From Planococcus wigleyi (GTDB lineage Bacteria > Bacillota > Bacilli > Bacillales_A > Planococcaceae), in assembly GCF_014836985.1 (NCBI RefSeq), contig NZ_JACSPU010000002.1, forward strand, positions 532,213 through 596,212: a stretch of DNA of 64,000 nt. Reading direction: 5' to 3'. The notes under the pieces were generated by a model. The model made no database searches. It saw only the letters and a list, made by a program, of their open reading frames with translations, and was not told the origin of the DNA. Position numbers and translations under genes: made by a program. This document shows, in pieces, positions 9,121-17,787 of this stretch (the stretch's first letter is position 1; every line of letters begins with the position of its first letter).

Positions 9121-10426
9121 AAGATGACTTTTGCAACAGGTCACAGGCAACTTTCAGAATGTGGTGATTTTCCATTTCCACAATCGACCACTGGCAACCT
9201 TCTTTTATGAACTGGTCGCCGGTTTCGGCTTCAATCAATTGATGCTGAATCCAACCAGCGATTGTGTCGATGTCTTCACTGTCTTCGAATGTAAAGCCGA
9301 AACGTTCTTCGAGATCTTTTAAAAGGACACGTCCATTCAGAAGATAGCGGGTTTCGCTTTCCTTAATAATTTCCTCATCTTCCTCTTCATCAAATTCATC
9401 ACGGATTTCTCCGACGATTTCCTCTAATATGTCTTCCATTGTAATCAGACCTGAAGTTCCACCATACTCATCAATGACCAAAGCGATATGCGTACGCTCT
9501 TTTTGCATTTTCACTAAGGCATTTTGAAGTGGTGTGGTTTCATGAAAATAAGGAAGGTCATGTATCAGTTCTGACATTTCAAATTGGCCGTTGACGGCAT
9601 AATGCGTCAACACTTCTTTGGCGTTGATAAAACCGACAAGATCGTCTTTGTCCCCGTCTCTGGCGATAGGATAACGTGTAAAACGATGCTCACGGATTTC
9701 CACCAGAAGCTCCTCGTTCGTCAAATCATCAGAAAAAGCGATCATTTGAGTACGGGGAATCATTACGTCTTTTGCACTGCGCTCATCAAAAGCAAAGATG
9801 TTCTGCATGTAGGAAAGTTCAGTTTGATTAATTTCCCCACTTTGGAAACTTTGCGCCATGATGATCTTCAGTTCTTCTTCTGAATGGGCTTGTTCTTCTT
9901 TGGCAGGTTCTACACCGAAAACCCGTAAAAGAATACGAGCCGAACCATTCAGGATGAAAATGAACGGGTACATGATTTTGCCGAACCAATAAAGGAATGG
10001 CGACAGCGTCAAAGTCATCCGTTCAGCAAATTGAAGTGCCAATGATTTGGGGGCCATTTCTCCGATGACCACATGAAGAAAAGTCACCAGTGAAAAAGCC
10101 AGCACAAAGGAAATGATGGTAGAAGCAGATGCAGGAACACCGAGCGTTTCGAATAAAGGATGCAAAAGCCGTTCAATAGTCGGTTCACCTAACCAGCCAA
10201 GTCCGAGGGCGGTAACGGTAATGCCAAGCTGACATGCGGACAGGTAGTAATCAAGGTCACTGGTGATTTTCTTGACCAATACAGCTTTTTTGTTTCCTTC
10301 ATCAATCAATTGGTCGATGCGCGACATCCGGACTTTAACGACGGCAAACTCTGATCCGACGAAAACAGCCGTTAACGCGATTAATAAGACGAGCAAAACT
10401 AAATTCAATAAAAGTATGGGGTCCAA
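9119..10426 (-). CDS. CNNM/CorC-HlyC family membrane protein (DUF21 + CBS pair + CorC_HlyC domain)
   Basis: 435-aa membrane protein. An N-terminal DUF21 domain with hydrophobic segments (about residues 1-200) includes [19 protein letters not shown] and [15 protein letters not shown]. Next come two CBS motifs (about 215-335) and a C-terminal CorC_HlyC domain beginning at about 350. Relatives are implicated in Mg2+/Co2+ efflux or export, and 'hemolysin' is a legacy name. The start is TTG at 10426: an in-frame stop lies four codons upstream, and AAGGGA is 5-6 bases before the TTG. A stronger GGAGGTGA further upstream has no usable start at normal spacing. Confidence 0.9.
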   Translation of the reverse strand: MDPILLLNLVLLVLLIALTAVFVGSEFAVVKVRMSRIDQLIDEGNKKAVLVKKITSDLDYYLSACQLGITVTALGLGWLGEPTIERLLHPLFETLGVPASASTIISFVLAFSLVTFLHVVIGEMAPKSLALQFAERMTLTLSPFLYWFGKIMYPFIFILNGSARILLRVFGVEPAKEEQAHSEEELKIIMAQSFQSGEINQTELSYMQNIFAFDERSAKDVMIPRTQMIAFSDDLTNEELLVEIREHRFTRYPIARDGDKDDLVGFINAKEVLTHYAVNGQFEMSELIHDLPYFHETTPLQNALVKMQKERTHIALVIDEYGGTSGLITMEDILEEIVGEIRDEFDEEEDEEIIKESETRYLLNGRVLLKDLEERFGFTFEDSEDIDTIAGWIQHQLIEAETGDQFIKEGCQWSIVEMENHHILKVACDLLQKSS

Positions 10427-10515
10427 TAAATTCCCTTAAATAAGGGATTCACCTCCGAAAGTATTTGTTGAAGTTAAATTTACCATATTTTGAGCTTGAA
10501 ATATATACTGAAGCT

Positions 10516-11145
10516 TTAATGTTCAGCAATGATCTGGCGCGTAATCTCTTTTACATCGATAGCTGTGTCTTCGTTGATCACATCGCCAAGCATGACATCT
10601 CTGAAATAAGCAATGCTTGCCGGCAAAGGCAGATCCAGTATTTTAGTCAAAGCAATCCGGTACATCACCACAAATTCTTTGTCGGTATTGCCGCGTTTCA
10701 ACTCCGCGAATGCTTCATAGAATTGGTCCAGTTTATCCGCCAGTTCCAGCAGCCGCCCTTCTACAGTCGCGTCTTTCCCTTCTTTCATGCGTTCGAAAAA
10801 GACATCTTGAAATTCTTCCGGAATCTCACGCAGGATGAACTTTTCCATCATGCCTTCCTCCACTTTTGCAATCATTTCTTTCAGCTCAGGTGAAGCATAT
10901 TTGACCGGTGTTTTAATGTCGCCGATAAACACTTCAGCAAAATCATGGTTGATGGTCTTTTCATATAATGCCTTCCAATCAACTTCACGTCCGGCGCGTT
11001 CTTCGATCGTGGCAAAAAACATGGCGTATTGGCTCACTTTCCACGAATGGGCTGCAACATTATGTTCTTCAAATTTAAATCTGCCAGGTGCACGGATAAT
11101 CCGCTCTAAATCATTCAATGATGTAAAAAAACGATGAATTCCCAT
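10516..11145 (-). CDS. HD-domain phosphohydrolase (YfbR-like 5'-deoxynucleotidase family)
   Basis: 209-aa soluble metal-dependent phosphohydrolase. The HD-superfamily ligands are visible as EEHNVAAHSWKVSQ (first His), INHDFAEVFIGDIKTP (HD pair) and a downstream Asp in LELADKLDQF. This spacing matches YfbR/YGK1-like nucleotidases that dephosphorylate deoxynucleoside 5'-monophosphates, so a nucleotide-pool role is likely, but activity is inferred. The start ATG follows AAAGGAGG. The gene is upstream of, and co-directional with, the CorC-like gene, about 90 bases away. Confidence 0.82.
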   Translation of the reverse strand: MGIHRFFTSLNDLERIIRAPGRFKFEEHNVAAHSWKVSQYAMFFATIEERAGREVDWKALYEKTINHDFAEVFIGDIKTPVKYASPELKEMIAKVEEGMMEKFILREIPEEFQDVFFERMKEGKDATVEGRLLELADKLDQFYEAFAELKRGNTDKEFVVMYRIALTKILDLPLPASIAYFRDVMLGDVINEDTAIDVKEITRQIIAEH

Positions 11146-11388
11146 AATGACGCCTCCTTTTAATTAGGTTGAAATTAAGAATGAATGCTCAAACCTGTAC
11201 ACGGAAAGAGATTCTTAAGCAATCGCTCCACGAGTATTTGGTTTTCAGGAGCTGATTTGCGGAATAACTACAGCAGAATAATACCCATTTAAGTGAGTAG
11301 CTTAACTTAAATAATTAATTCCCTTGTCTTCAGCATACACAACTTTTTAGTATAATAAAAATAGCACTATTAAAGGAGAGAAGAAAGC

Positions 11389-11865
11389 ATGACAGGCAAG
11401 ACACACATCCTAGGCGGCATAACAGCAAGCCTTGCCTTTGCACAAATTACGAATTATGAACCGGTGCTATTGCTCGGGGCAGGCGTCATCGGATCGGTGA
11501 TCCCCGATATCTGCCATGGCAGCAGCAAAATTGGCCGTGCGTTGCCTGTTCTTTCCAAGTTGATCAATGGTCTATTCGGACATCGGACATTCACCCACAG
11601 CCTGCTGTTTTTGGTATTATTCGCGGTTCTGCTGAATAACTTCATGCCAGTGGAAGCCATTTCAGCAGGCCTGCTTGTCGGTATGGCCAGCCATATTGTC
11701 TTGGATATGGCGACAAAAAGAGGAGTAAAACTGTTCTTTCCCTTCAAGTGGAATGTCCGTTTTCCTGTGACTGCTACGACTGGCGGCACTTCCGAATACC
11801 TGGTTTTCGCTCTTTTATCACTTTTGTCTGTCTACTTTGGCTATGGAGTTTTTATCCCTCTATAA
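11389..11865 (+). CDS. YdjM family membrane-associated metal-dependent hydrolase
   Basis: 158-aa inner-membrane protein of the YdjM (LexA-binding/LBP-like hydrolase) family. The conserved pattern starts TGKTHILGG, then PDICHGSSKIG, HRTFTHSLLFL and the later MASHIVLDM. These His/Asp residues are the presumed metal site, placed between hydrophobic segments. The function in Firmicutes is not established. AAAGGAGAG precedes the ATG. The gap before it (about 240 bases) holds a TATAAT at about 11352 and otherwise nothing I can name. Confidence 0.85.
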   Translation: MTGKTHILGGITASLAFAQITNYEPVLLLGAGVIGSVIPDICHGSSKIGRALPVLSKLINGLFGHRTFTHSLLFLVLFAVLLNNFMPVEAISAGLLVGMASHIVLDMATKRGVKLFFPFKWNVRFPVTATTGGTSEYLVFALLSLLSVYFGYGVFIPL

Positions 11866-11868
11866 AAC

Positions 11869-11893
11869 GTTTTACTTTATGTTAGAAGGGAAG
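11869..11893 (+). promoter_or_regulatory. probable sigma-B promoter of the 62-aa hydrophilic protein
   Basis: GTTTTA, 13 bases, GGGAAG, 35 bases before the ATG at 11928. This matches the GKTTWA-N12-15-GGGWAW pattern except for the last base of the -10 box. Confidence 0.5.
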
Positions 11894-11927
11894 TAGAGGG
11901 GTAACTACTTATGGGAGGAATGATGGT

Positions 11928-12116
11928 ATGGCTAAAAATGATTTCTCAAGAGACGCGAATCCGCAAACGAAACAGAATCGGCGGCAGCGTGAAGAGTTTG
12001 AAAGCATTGATCAAGAATCACGGGAAGATGGAAAAAGTATGGAGAAAAGTGGAGCTCACAGCAATACTGGAGTTGGAGATGAACGAAATCCAATTGGCGA
12101 ATCAGAAAATCAATAA
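11928..12116 (+). CDS. small hydrophilic protein, 62 aa
   Basis: Not recognised by family. The product starts MAKNDFSRDANPQTKQNRRQ and is almost entirely polar (Arg, Glu, Gln, Asn, Ser), so it is likely disordered, like many small general-stress proteins. GGGAGG lies 9-10 bases before the ATG. A different frame over the same DNA encodes an Ile/Lys-rich 80-mer from 11911, but this frame has the better composition and site spacing. The upstream sigma-B-like promoter and the downstream terminator support a real monocistronic gene. Confidence 0.6.
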   Translation: MAKNDFSRDANPQTKQNRRQREEFESIDQESREDGKSMEKSGAHSNTGVGDERNPIGESENQ

Positions 12117-12152
12117 TACACCGCTAAAAACGATTGAGAAATTCGAAAGATA

Positions 12153-12186
12153 AAGGGCAGGGATGCATTGTTCCCAGCCCTTTTTT
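12153..12186 (+). terminator. terminator after the 62-aa gene
   Basis: Stem AAAGGGC(A)GGGA / TCCC(A)GCCCTTT with an 8-base loop, followed by a run of T. Confidence 0.85.
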
Positions 12187-12252
12187 GTGTCCATTTTTCA
12201 AAGTGGTTCGATTTTGTCATTTATCCGCTTGTTTGCGAACATATAAACCTAT

Positions 12253-12272
12253 ACAATTATGACAGTAATTGT
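12253..12272. promoter_or_regulatory. inverted repeat upstream of the SLC13 permease, possible operator
   Basis: ACAATTA - 6 bases - TAATTGT, a perfect 7-bp inverted repeat about 40 bases before the permease start. The regulator is unknown. AT-rich composition makes a chance match possible. Confidence 0.35.
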
Positions 12273-12309
12273 TGAATAATTCTTTTTTTTAAGAAAGTGG
12301 AGGGATAGT

Positions 12310-13956
12310 ATGATTTCTGCTACATGGAACTGGATGTGGGAAAAACATGACCAGGCAAAAGACACGTTCCGTTTATTTACTAACCCAGGAGCGGGCATAC
12401 CGGAAGGCCGTGATCGGGCTGAGGATGCCGGATCTTATGACGAACGCAAAAAAAAGCGTAGTTACAACACACCGCAGTTAATTGGCTTATTTTTGGGGCC
12501 GCTTCTTTTTGTCTTAACTTTAATCTTTGTTAATCCCGAAGGTTTACCGCCTGAAGCAAAAGCCATTTTGGCAAGTACAATTTGGATTGCCACTTGGTGG
12601 ATTACGGAAGCGATTCCGATTCCGGCCACTTCGCTTCTGCCGATTATTCTGTTTCCAATGACCGGTGGTCTGGATGTCAGCTCCACGACATCTGCCTATG
12701 GAAATGATACAATCTTCCTCTTTATGGGCGGCTTCATGATTGCCCTGACGATGGAAAAATGGAACTTGCATAAGCGCATTGCCCTTACCATCATTTCAAT
12801 CATCGGAACCAATACTGAACGAATTGTACTGGGCTTCATGGTGGCTACCGGATTCCTATCCATGTGGATTTCCAATACGGCCACTGCCATGATGATGGTG
12901 CCGATTGGTTTGGCCATCATCTATCAAGTATCGGATGCCTTAAAAGACGACCCTTCCATCGATACTTCAAAAGAGAACTTTGGTTTTGGTAAGGCATTGA
13001 TGCTCGGAATTGCCTACTCTGCCTCACTCGGCGGAATTGCGACATTGATCGGAACACCGCCGAACACGTTATTGGCAGGGGCGGTCAATGAAATTTATGG
13101 CATTGAAATTACATTTGCACAATGGATGCTATTTGGTGTTCCGTTAGCATGGATTTTTATTTTGGTTGCTTGGGTATATCTAGTGAAATTTGCTTACCCG
13201 CAAAAATTAAAGCACCTGCCTGGCGGAAGCGAAGTGATACGCCAGCAGAAAACCGATTTGGGCGCTGCTTCATACGAAGAAAAAGCAGTATTTGCCGTCT
13301 TTATAGCGGTAGCACTTGCTTGGATCAGCCGCTCGTTCATCCTTGATGCTTTTGCGCCTGACTTGGAAGTGACGGACGCGATGGTCGGATTGATTGCGGC
13401 CATGATCTTGTTCATTGTTCCTTCCAAGAATAGAAAAGGGGATCATTTATTGGATTGGGCAACGGCTGTTAAACTGCCTTGGGGCATTTTGCTGCTGTTC
13501 GGTGGAGGGCTGGCCATCGCTGCTGGCTTTACGAACTCGGGTCTGTCTGAATGGATCGGAAGCCAATTGATCGGCTTGCAGGGCGTCAATGTCCTGATCA
13601 TCGTTCTGGTAGTCGCTGCACTTGTCTTGTTCTTGACTGAAATTACGTCCAATACGGCAACGGCTTCTATGATGTTCCCGATTATGGCGTCACTGGCTGT
13701 AGCGCTCAGCATCCATCCTTATGCTTTGATGGTCACTGCAGCTGTTGCTGCGTCCTGTGCATTCATGTTGCCGGTTGCGACACCGCCAAATGCGGTCGTC
13801 TTCGGCTCTGGGTATTTGCGGATTGCCGATATGGCAAAAGCAGGCTTGGCCTTAAATATATTCGGTATTTTCTTTGTCGGACTTGCGGTTTTCTACTTCC
13901 TGCCGCTCGTTTGGGGACTTGATCTGCTATCAATTCCAGCGGAATTCCTTGAGTAA
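12310..13956 (+). CDS. SLC13/DASS family anion (di/tricarboxylate) sodium symporter
   Basis: 548-aa permease with about 11-12 hydrophobic segments after a charged 50-residue N-terminal tail. Two SNT signatures identify the divalent anion:Na+ symporter fold (VcINDY/SdcS-like): WISNTATAMMMVPIG around residue 195 and EITSNTATASMMFP around residue 445. The family imports succinate, malate, fumarate, citrate or sulfate; which one is not readable here. GTGGAGGGA precedes the ATG. The gene is monocistronic, with a bidirectional terminator after it. Confidence 0.88.
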   Translation: MISATWNWMWEKHDQAKDTFRLFTNPGAGIPEGRDRAEDAGSYDERKKKRSYNTPQLIGLFLGPLLFVLTLIFVNPEGLPPEAKAILASTIWIATWWITEAIPIPATSLLPIILFPMTGGLDVSSTTSAYGNDTIFLFMGGFMIALTMEKWNLHKRIALTIISIIGTNTERIVLGFMVATGFLSMWISNTATAMMMVPIGLAIIYQVSDALKDDPSIDTSKENFGFGKALMLGIAYSASLGGIATLIGTPPNTLLAGAVNEIYGIEITFAQWMLFGVPLAWIFILVAWVYLVKFAYPQKLKHLPGGSEVIRQQKTDLGAASYEEKAVFAVFIAVALAWISRSFILDAFAPDLEVTDAMVGLIAAMILFIVPSKNRKGDHLLDWATAVKLPWGILLLFGGGLAIAAGFTNSGLSEWIGSQLIGLQGVNVLIIVLVVAALVLFLTEITSNTATASMMFPIMASLAVALSIHPYALMVTAAVAASCAFMLPVATPPNAVVFGSGYLRIADMAKAGLALNIFGIFFVGLAVFYFLPLVWGLDLLSIPAEFLE

Positions 13957-13978
13957 AGAAACATTCCAAAAAGACAGC

Positions 13979-14018
13979 AAAAAGCAGGCTCACCTCGCGG
14001 TGGAGCCTGCTTTTTTTC
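13979..14018. terminator. bidirectional terminator between convergent genes
   Basis: Stem AAAAAGCAGGCTCcACC / GGTGGAGCCTGCTTTTT. The stem includes the last codons and stop of the minus-strand MFS gene, so that coding end is part of the hairpin. Confidence 0.88.
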
Positions 14019-15189
14019 TGAATAGGGTAATGAACGTTATGTATAGGAGCGGTAAAATTGCAGTGAAGAGAACCAATCCACTCCATCCGGCAGCTGTCCA
14101 CAACGGGCTCAGCAAGGAGCTTCCGGCTGCCACCCCAATGTAATAAGAAACCAAATACAAACTGGAGGCACTTCCTTTATGGTGGGCAGCCTGCTGGCCG
14201 ACAGAGGCGGCTGTCAGGGAATGGGAAGTGAAGAATCCCAAGCAGGTTACACAGAGGCCGACAACAATCATCCAGAGATAAGGGCTGAGTGTCATGAAAA
14301 TGCCGGCGGATAAGATAAAGACCCCAGCCAGCCGGACATTGCGCAGGCCGAATTTCTCGGCAGCCCGGCCGGCTAGCGGAGAGCCAATGACACCAATTCC
14401 ATAGGCAAAGAATAAATAAGAGATGGCCTGCAGCGACATCGAATAGGGAGGGGCTTCCAGATGGAAAGGAAGATATGTCCAAATGCCCGTAAAGGATACC
14501 TGCAATATGGCACCAAGCCCAAAAACGACGAGAAGTGCGGGATTCTTTAAATGGAATAGGAACCCTTCAATATCTTTTGCAAAACTTAAGTGACTGGACT
14601 TGAAATTCTGTGATGGCGGCAGCAAGTACACCACTGCTGCAAATAAAAGAAGACCTGTGACAGCAAAGGCGTAGAATGAGAGTTGCCAAGAAAAGTGGTC
14701 AGTCAGGTAGCCTGTCAGGACACGGCCGAGCATGCCACCCAGCGCGTTGCTGGAAATATACAAAGCGGTTGCATACGCGATATTCTTGCGATCGATTTCC
14801 TCACTGATGTAGGCAAGAGCGGCGGCTGGTACACCGGCCAGCGCGAATCCTTGAATAAAGCGAAGAATCAACAGCACCGCAAAGGAATCTGTCAGCGGAA
14901 TAATGAAAAAAGGGATAGCTGATCCCAATAGAGAATAGATGATGTAAGATTTCCGGCCATTGCGGTCAGAAAAAAATCCGAGAACAATCAATCCCAGGAT
15001 CAATCCGATGATGGTCAATGATAAAGCTAAACTGGCTGTCGAAACAGACACTTGAAATTCGTCCACAAAAACAGGGAGCAAAGGCTGAACAGCATACATG
15101 TTCGCAAAAATAAACAAAGATGCAAACAAAAGGCTGATGATGATTTTCCAAAACTGGCGGTCTTTTACGGTATATCGTTGAGTAGCCAT
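13990..15189 (-). CDS. MFS transporter (YNFM/YgaY-like drug or metabolite exporter family)
   Basis: 399-aa major facilitator with about 12 hydrophobic segments. The loop 2-3 motif is LGFFSDRNGRKSYIIYS (motif A), and the first helix contains NMYAVQPLLPVFVDEF, the pattern of YNFM-type transporters such as B. subtilis YgaY. Substrate unknown. The TGA at 13990-13992 lies in the terminator stem shared with the convergent SLC13 gene. No other gene is co-directional, so it is probably monocistronic. The 220 bases upstream to 15411 hold AT-rich DNA and the next gene's terminator. Confidence 0.85.
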   Translation of the reverse strand: MATQRYTVKDRQFWKIIISLLFASLFIFANMYAVQPLLPVFVDEFQVSVSTASLALSLTIIGLILGLIVLGFFSDRNGRKSYIIYSLLGSAIPFFIIPLTDSFAVLLILRFIQGFALAGVPAAALAYISEEIDRKNIAYATALYISSNALGGMLGRVLTGYLTDHFSWQLSFYAFAVTGLLLFAAVVYLLPPSQNFKSSHLSFAKDIEGFLFHLKNPALLVVFGLGAILQVSFTGIWTYLPFHLEAPPYSMSLQAISYLFFAYGIGVIGSPLAGRAAEKFGLRNVRLAGVFILSAGIFMTLSPYLWMIVVGLCVTCLGFFTSHSLTAASVGQQAAHHKGSASSLYLVSYYIGVAAGSSLLSPLWTAAGWSGLVLFTAILPLLYITFITLFRKKAGSTAR

Positions 15190-15375
15190 GGGTCACTTCC
15201 AATCGATAATCACTTTCCTTGTACAGCAACTGTATTTTAAAAGGTTGCCACCCCAAGAAATTCATAATATTCTTCATATTAACATGTTAAGCAGAAAATC
15301 CATACAAAGGATAGAAGAATAAAGAGAAACTTCAACTAGTGGGAGTTCTTTATCATTTACTGACTAAAGTGGAAT

Positions 15376-15406
15376 AAAAAAACCCGCATGCACTCCGGCA
15401 GCGGGA
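15376..15406 (-). terminator. terminator of the 143-aa minus-strand gene
   Basis: Read on the minus strand: CCCGC TGC, 6-base loop, GCA(T)GCGGG, then a run of T. Confidence 0.8.
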
Positions 15407-15411
15407 AAAGA

Positions 15412-15843
15412 TTATATTTTCTTGAAGAAAGATGCAATCTGTTTTTTTGTAGGCTCCTGCAAACGGTAACGCAGTTCCTTATTCTGTGTATTGACGATAT
15501 GGTAAGCTGGATTTTCAGCAACTGTGAACTTCCAATGAGGTTTCGTGTTTTTCTTTTTAATTTGGAGTTCAGGAAGCATCATTTTTTTCGTGAAGCTTTC
15601 AAGCTTCGCCATTAAAAAGGTGTCCATGTACCGTACGAGCAAAAAGCCTTGTTGGCGTTCAGGATCGAACTTTGCCAAATTGAATTCACTGACGTCAAAA
15701 CCTTTTTCATATCGCTGAACAGATGGGGATAATACAAAACAATCTTCATTCATAAAGATAGTTGAGTTTCCTTGTTGTTTCAGCCCTAATTCTTCAACCA
15801 GAAAATCCTTGTTGACCAGACTCATTTCGCGTGCAGTAGCCAT
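15412..15843 (-). CDS. hypothetical protein, 143 aa
   Basis: No family recognised with confidence. The product is soluble, basic at the C-terminus and has no signal peptide: MATAREMSLVNKDFLVEELG at the start and TKKQIASFFKKI at the end. The central part has alternating charged and aromatic residues (RYEKGFDVSEFNLAKFDPER), suggesting a compact alpha/beta domain. Good site (AGGAGG) before the ATG at 15843 and an own terminator make it a convincing single gene. The region 15844-16161 (about 320 bases) upstream has a TATAAT for this gene near 15880 and AT-rich DNA, with no other feature I can name. Confidence 0.65.
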   Translation of the reverse strand: MATAREMSLVNKDFLVEELGLKQQGNSTIFMNEDCFVLSPSVQRYEKGFDVSEFNLAKFDPERQQGFLLVRYMDTFLMAKLESFTKKMMLPELQIKKKNTKPHWKFTVAENPAYHIVNTQNKELRYRLQEPTKKQIASFFKKI

Positions 15844-16161
15844 GTAATTCCTCCTAATATAACTCGTTGTTCTTCTATTATAACACTATTTAGCCATTTA
15901 AGGGGCTGTAACGTATTTTCCTTGGATTTTGAGTCTTAATGGATGCAAAGGCTTAGGGCTATCGATTTAAAGGAATAAAGATAACTGAAAAAATCTATCG
16001 AAACTGCAAGACGTATGGACAAGAAAATGGACAGTTTCAGGTCTTTTAAAAAGGTTTGATATTATCTGAATACTTCGGGTAAACAAGGCAATTGAAAAGA
16101 AGAGAGCCACTATTTCTGGTATATTAAAAGTAGAAAACATACAGAGAAAGGCGTGATGAAT

Positions 16162-16839
16162 GTGTGTGGAAGGTATTCATTATTCACTGATTATGCGATT
16201 TTGATTGACCGTTTTAATGTTGAAAAAATGGCTGTAGATGAAGGTGAATACACACCAAGCTATAATGTGGCTCCTTCCCAGCAAATCATTGCGATTATCA
16301 ACGATGGCCATAAAAACCGACTGGGTTCACTCAGGTGGGGACTGATTCCGCCTTGGGCAAAGGACGAAAAAATCGGCTACAAAATGATCAATGCGCGATC
16401 AGAGACAGTGGCGGAAAAGCCAAGTTTCCGTAATGCCTTTAAAAAGAAGCGTTGTCTGGTAGTTGCAGACTCTTTCTACGAATGGCAGCGTAAAGATGGT
16501 GAAAAAATCCCGATGCGCATCAAATTGAAAAACGGAGAACCTTTTGCTTTTGCCGCTTTATGGGAATCGTGGAAAGCGCCCGATGGCAAGACGGTCAATA
16601 CGTGTTCCGTTTTGACAACAGAGGCCAATTCATTGATGAAATCGATTCATGACCGCATGCCGGTTATTTTAACGAAAGAAGAAGAGGAAATGTGGCTGGA
16701 TCCAAATGTGGAGGACGTCGAAAGATTGAAAGGCCTATTGAAGCCCTATAAAGCTGAAGAAATGGAAGCATACCGTGTTTCGGAAGAAGTCAATTCTCCA
16801 AAAAACAATAAACCGGAATTGATTGAAAAAGTCGGTTGA
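16162..16839 (+). CDS. SRAP/YedK-type abasic-site processing protein (HMCES family)
   Basis: 225-aa SOS-response-associated peptidase family protein that covalently captures abasic sites in single-stranded DNA. Active-site residues are all visible: Cys2 (CGRYS), Asn in MINARSETV, Glu in SFYEWQ and His in SIHDRMPVIL. The family needs Cys at position 2, exposed by loss of the initiator Met. This decides the start as the GTG at 16162, not the upstream GTG 16153 or ATG 16156, which would leave Cys at position 4-5. AGAAAGG at 16145-16151 gives acceptable spacing. Confidence 0.93.
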   Translation: MCGRYSLFTDYAILIDRFNVEKMAVDEGEYTPSYNVAPSQQIIAIINDGHKNRLGSLRWGLIPPWAKDEKIGYKMINARSETVAEKPSFRNAFKKKRCLVVADSFYEWQRKDGEKIPMRIKLKNGEPFAFAALWESWKAPDGKTVNTCSVLTTEANSLMKSIHDRMPVILTKEEEEMWLDPNVEDVERLKGLLKPYKAEEMEAYRVSEEVNSPKNNKPELIEKVG

Positions 16840-16884
16840 GTTGACCGGAGCCTGTGGTTGATTCAACCAGCAGGGGGGATTCGG

Positions 16885-17733
16885 ATGAAAAGTGGATTGA
16901 TCCTGGAAGGCGGTGGCATGCGTGGTGTTTATACAGGAGGAGTCCTCGAAAAGTTGTTGGAGGAAGAGATTTTTGTCGATTACGTCATTGGGGTGTCAGC
17001 GGGCGCTTGCCATGCTGCATCCTATATTTCCAGGCAAAACGGGCGGAACCGGGAAGTGACCATCGGCTATGTGAACCATCCGGAATATATATCGGTTAAA
17101 AATTTATTGGTGAAACGGGAATTGTTCGGGATGGATTTAATCTTTAATGAAATTCCGAACAGCCTCGTGCCTTTTGATTATGAACGCTTTAATAATGCGA
17201 CAGAAGAATTTGTCGTAGGGGCAACGAATTGCCTGACAGGAGAAGCGGTTTATTTTGAAAAACAAAATCAGCCAGAAGATGTATTGGCGATTGTGAGAGC
17301 TTCCAGTTCTTTGCCTTTAATGTCAAAACCGGTGGAGTTCGCGGGGGAATTATTGATGGATGGCAGCATTGCAGATCCGCTTCCCATCCGAAAAGCTTTA
17401 TCCGATGGTGTCACCAAACCAATCATTGTGTTGACGAGAGAAAAAGGCTACCGCAAAAAGAGGAGCCGATTTGCACGCATCTTGCCTGCTTTTGTCCGCC
17501 AATATCCGGCTATCGCAAAGAAAATGGAAAGCCGCCACCTTTATTACAACGAAACAATGGATTTTATTGATCAATTGGAGCAGGAAGGTTTGGCAATGGT
17601 GATTCGGCCAATGAATTTGTATGGGATCCGAGGGATTGAACGCGATCAGGAAAAGCTGGAAGTTTTATATCAGCAAGGATATCAGGATGCTACAGCCCGT
17701 TTTGATGAATTGATCGATTTTCTTCAAAAATAA
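16885..17733 (+). CDS. patatin-like phospholipase (RssA-like)
   Basis: 282-aa soluble serine hydrolase with a Ser-Asp dyad. The oxyanion motif is LILEGGGMRGVYTGGVLE, the nucleophile elbow is VIGVSAGACHA (GxSxG) and the dyad Asp lies in LMDGSIADPLPI (DG[SA]). These define the PNPLA/patatin fold; substrates are probably membrane acyl lipids. The start ATG at 16885 follows AGGGGGG, while an ATG 27 bases upstream lacks a site. It begins 45 bases after the SRAP gene on the same strand, so the two may be co-transcribed. Confidence 0.9.
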   Translation: MKSGLILEGGGMRGVYTGGVLEKLLEEEIFVDYVIGVSAGACHAASYISRQNGRNREVTIGYVNHPEYISVKNLLVKRELFGMDLIFNEIPNSLVPFDYERFNNATEEFVVGATNCLTGEAVYFEKQNQPEDVLAIVRASSSLPLMSKPVEFAGELLMDGSIADPLPIRKALSDGVTKPIIVLTREKGYRKKRSRFARILPAFVRQYPAIAKKMESRHLYYNETMDFIDQLEQEGLAMVIRPMNLYGIRGIERDQEKLEVLYQQGYQDATARFDELIDFLQK

Positions 17734-17787
17734 AACACACAGGCATAGAAGCTCATGGCTTGATTAAATCAGCTGGAGGAGAAATAC

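Noticed and set aside
11911..12153. Alternative 80-aa frame overlapping the 62-aa hydrophilic protein
   Set aside because: Its start is too near the ribosome site, and its composition (Lys/Ile runs) is less gene-like than the frame from 11928.
12240..12309. Possible tRNA or structured RNA upstream of the SLC13 gene
   Set aside because: No cloverleaf or T-loop GTTC pattern; only the 7-bp inverted repeat is seen.
16051..16085. Sigma-B promoter (GTTTGA ... GGGTAA) before the SRAP gene
   Set aside because: The spacer is 17 bases, beyond the 12-15 allowed.
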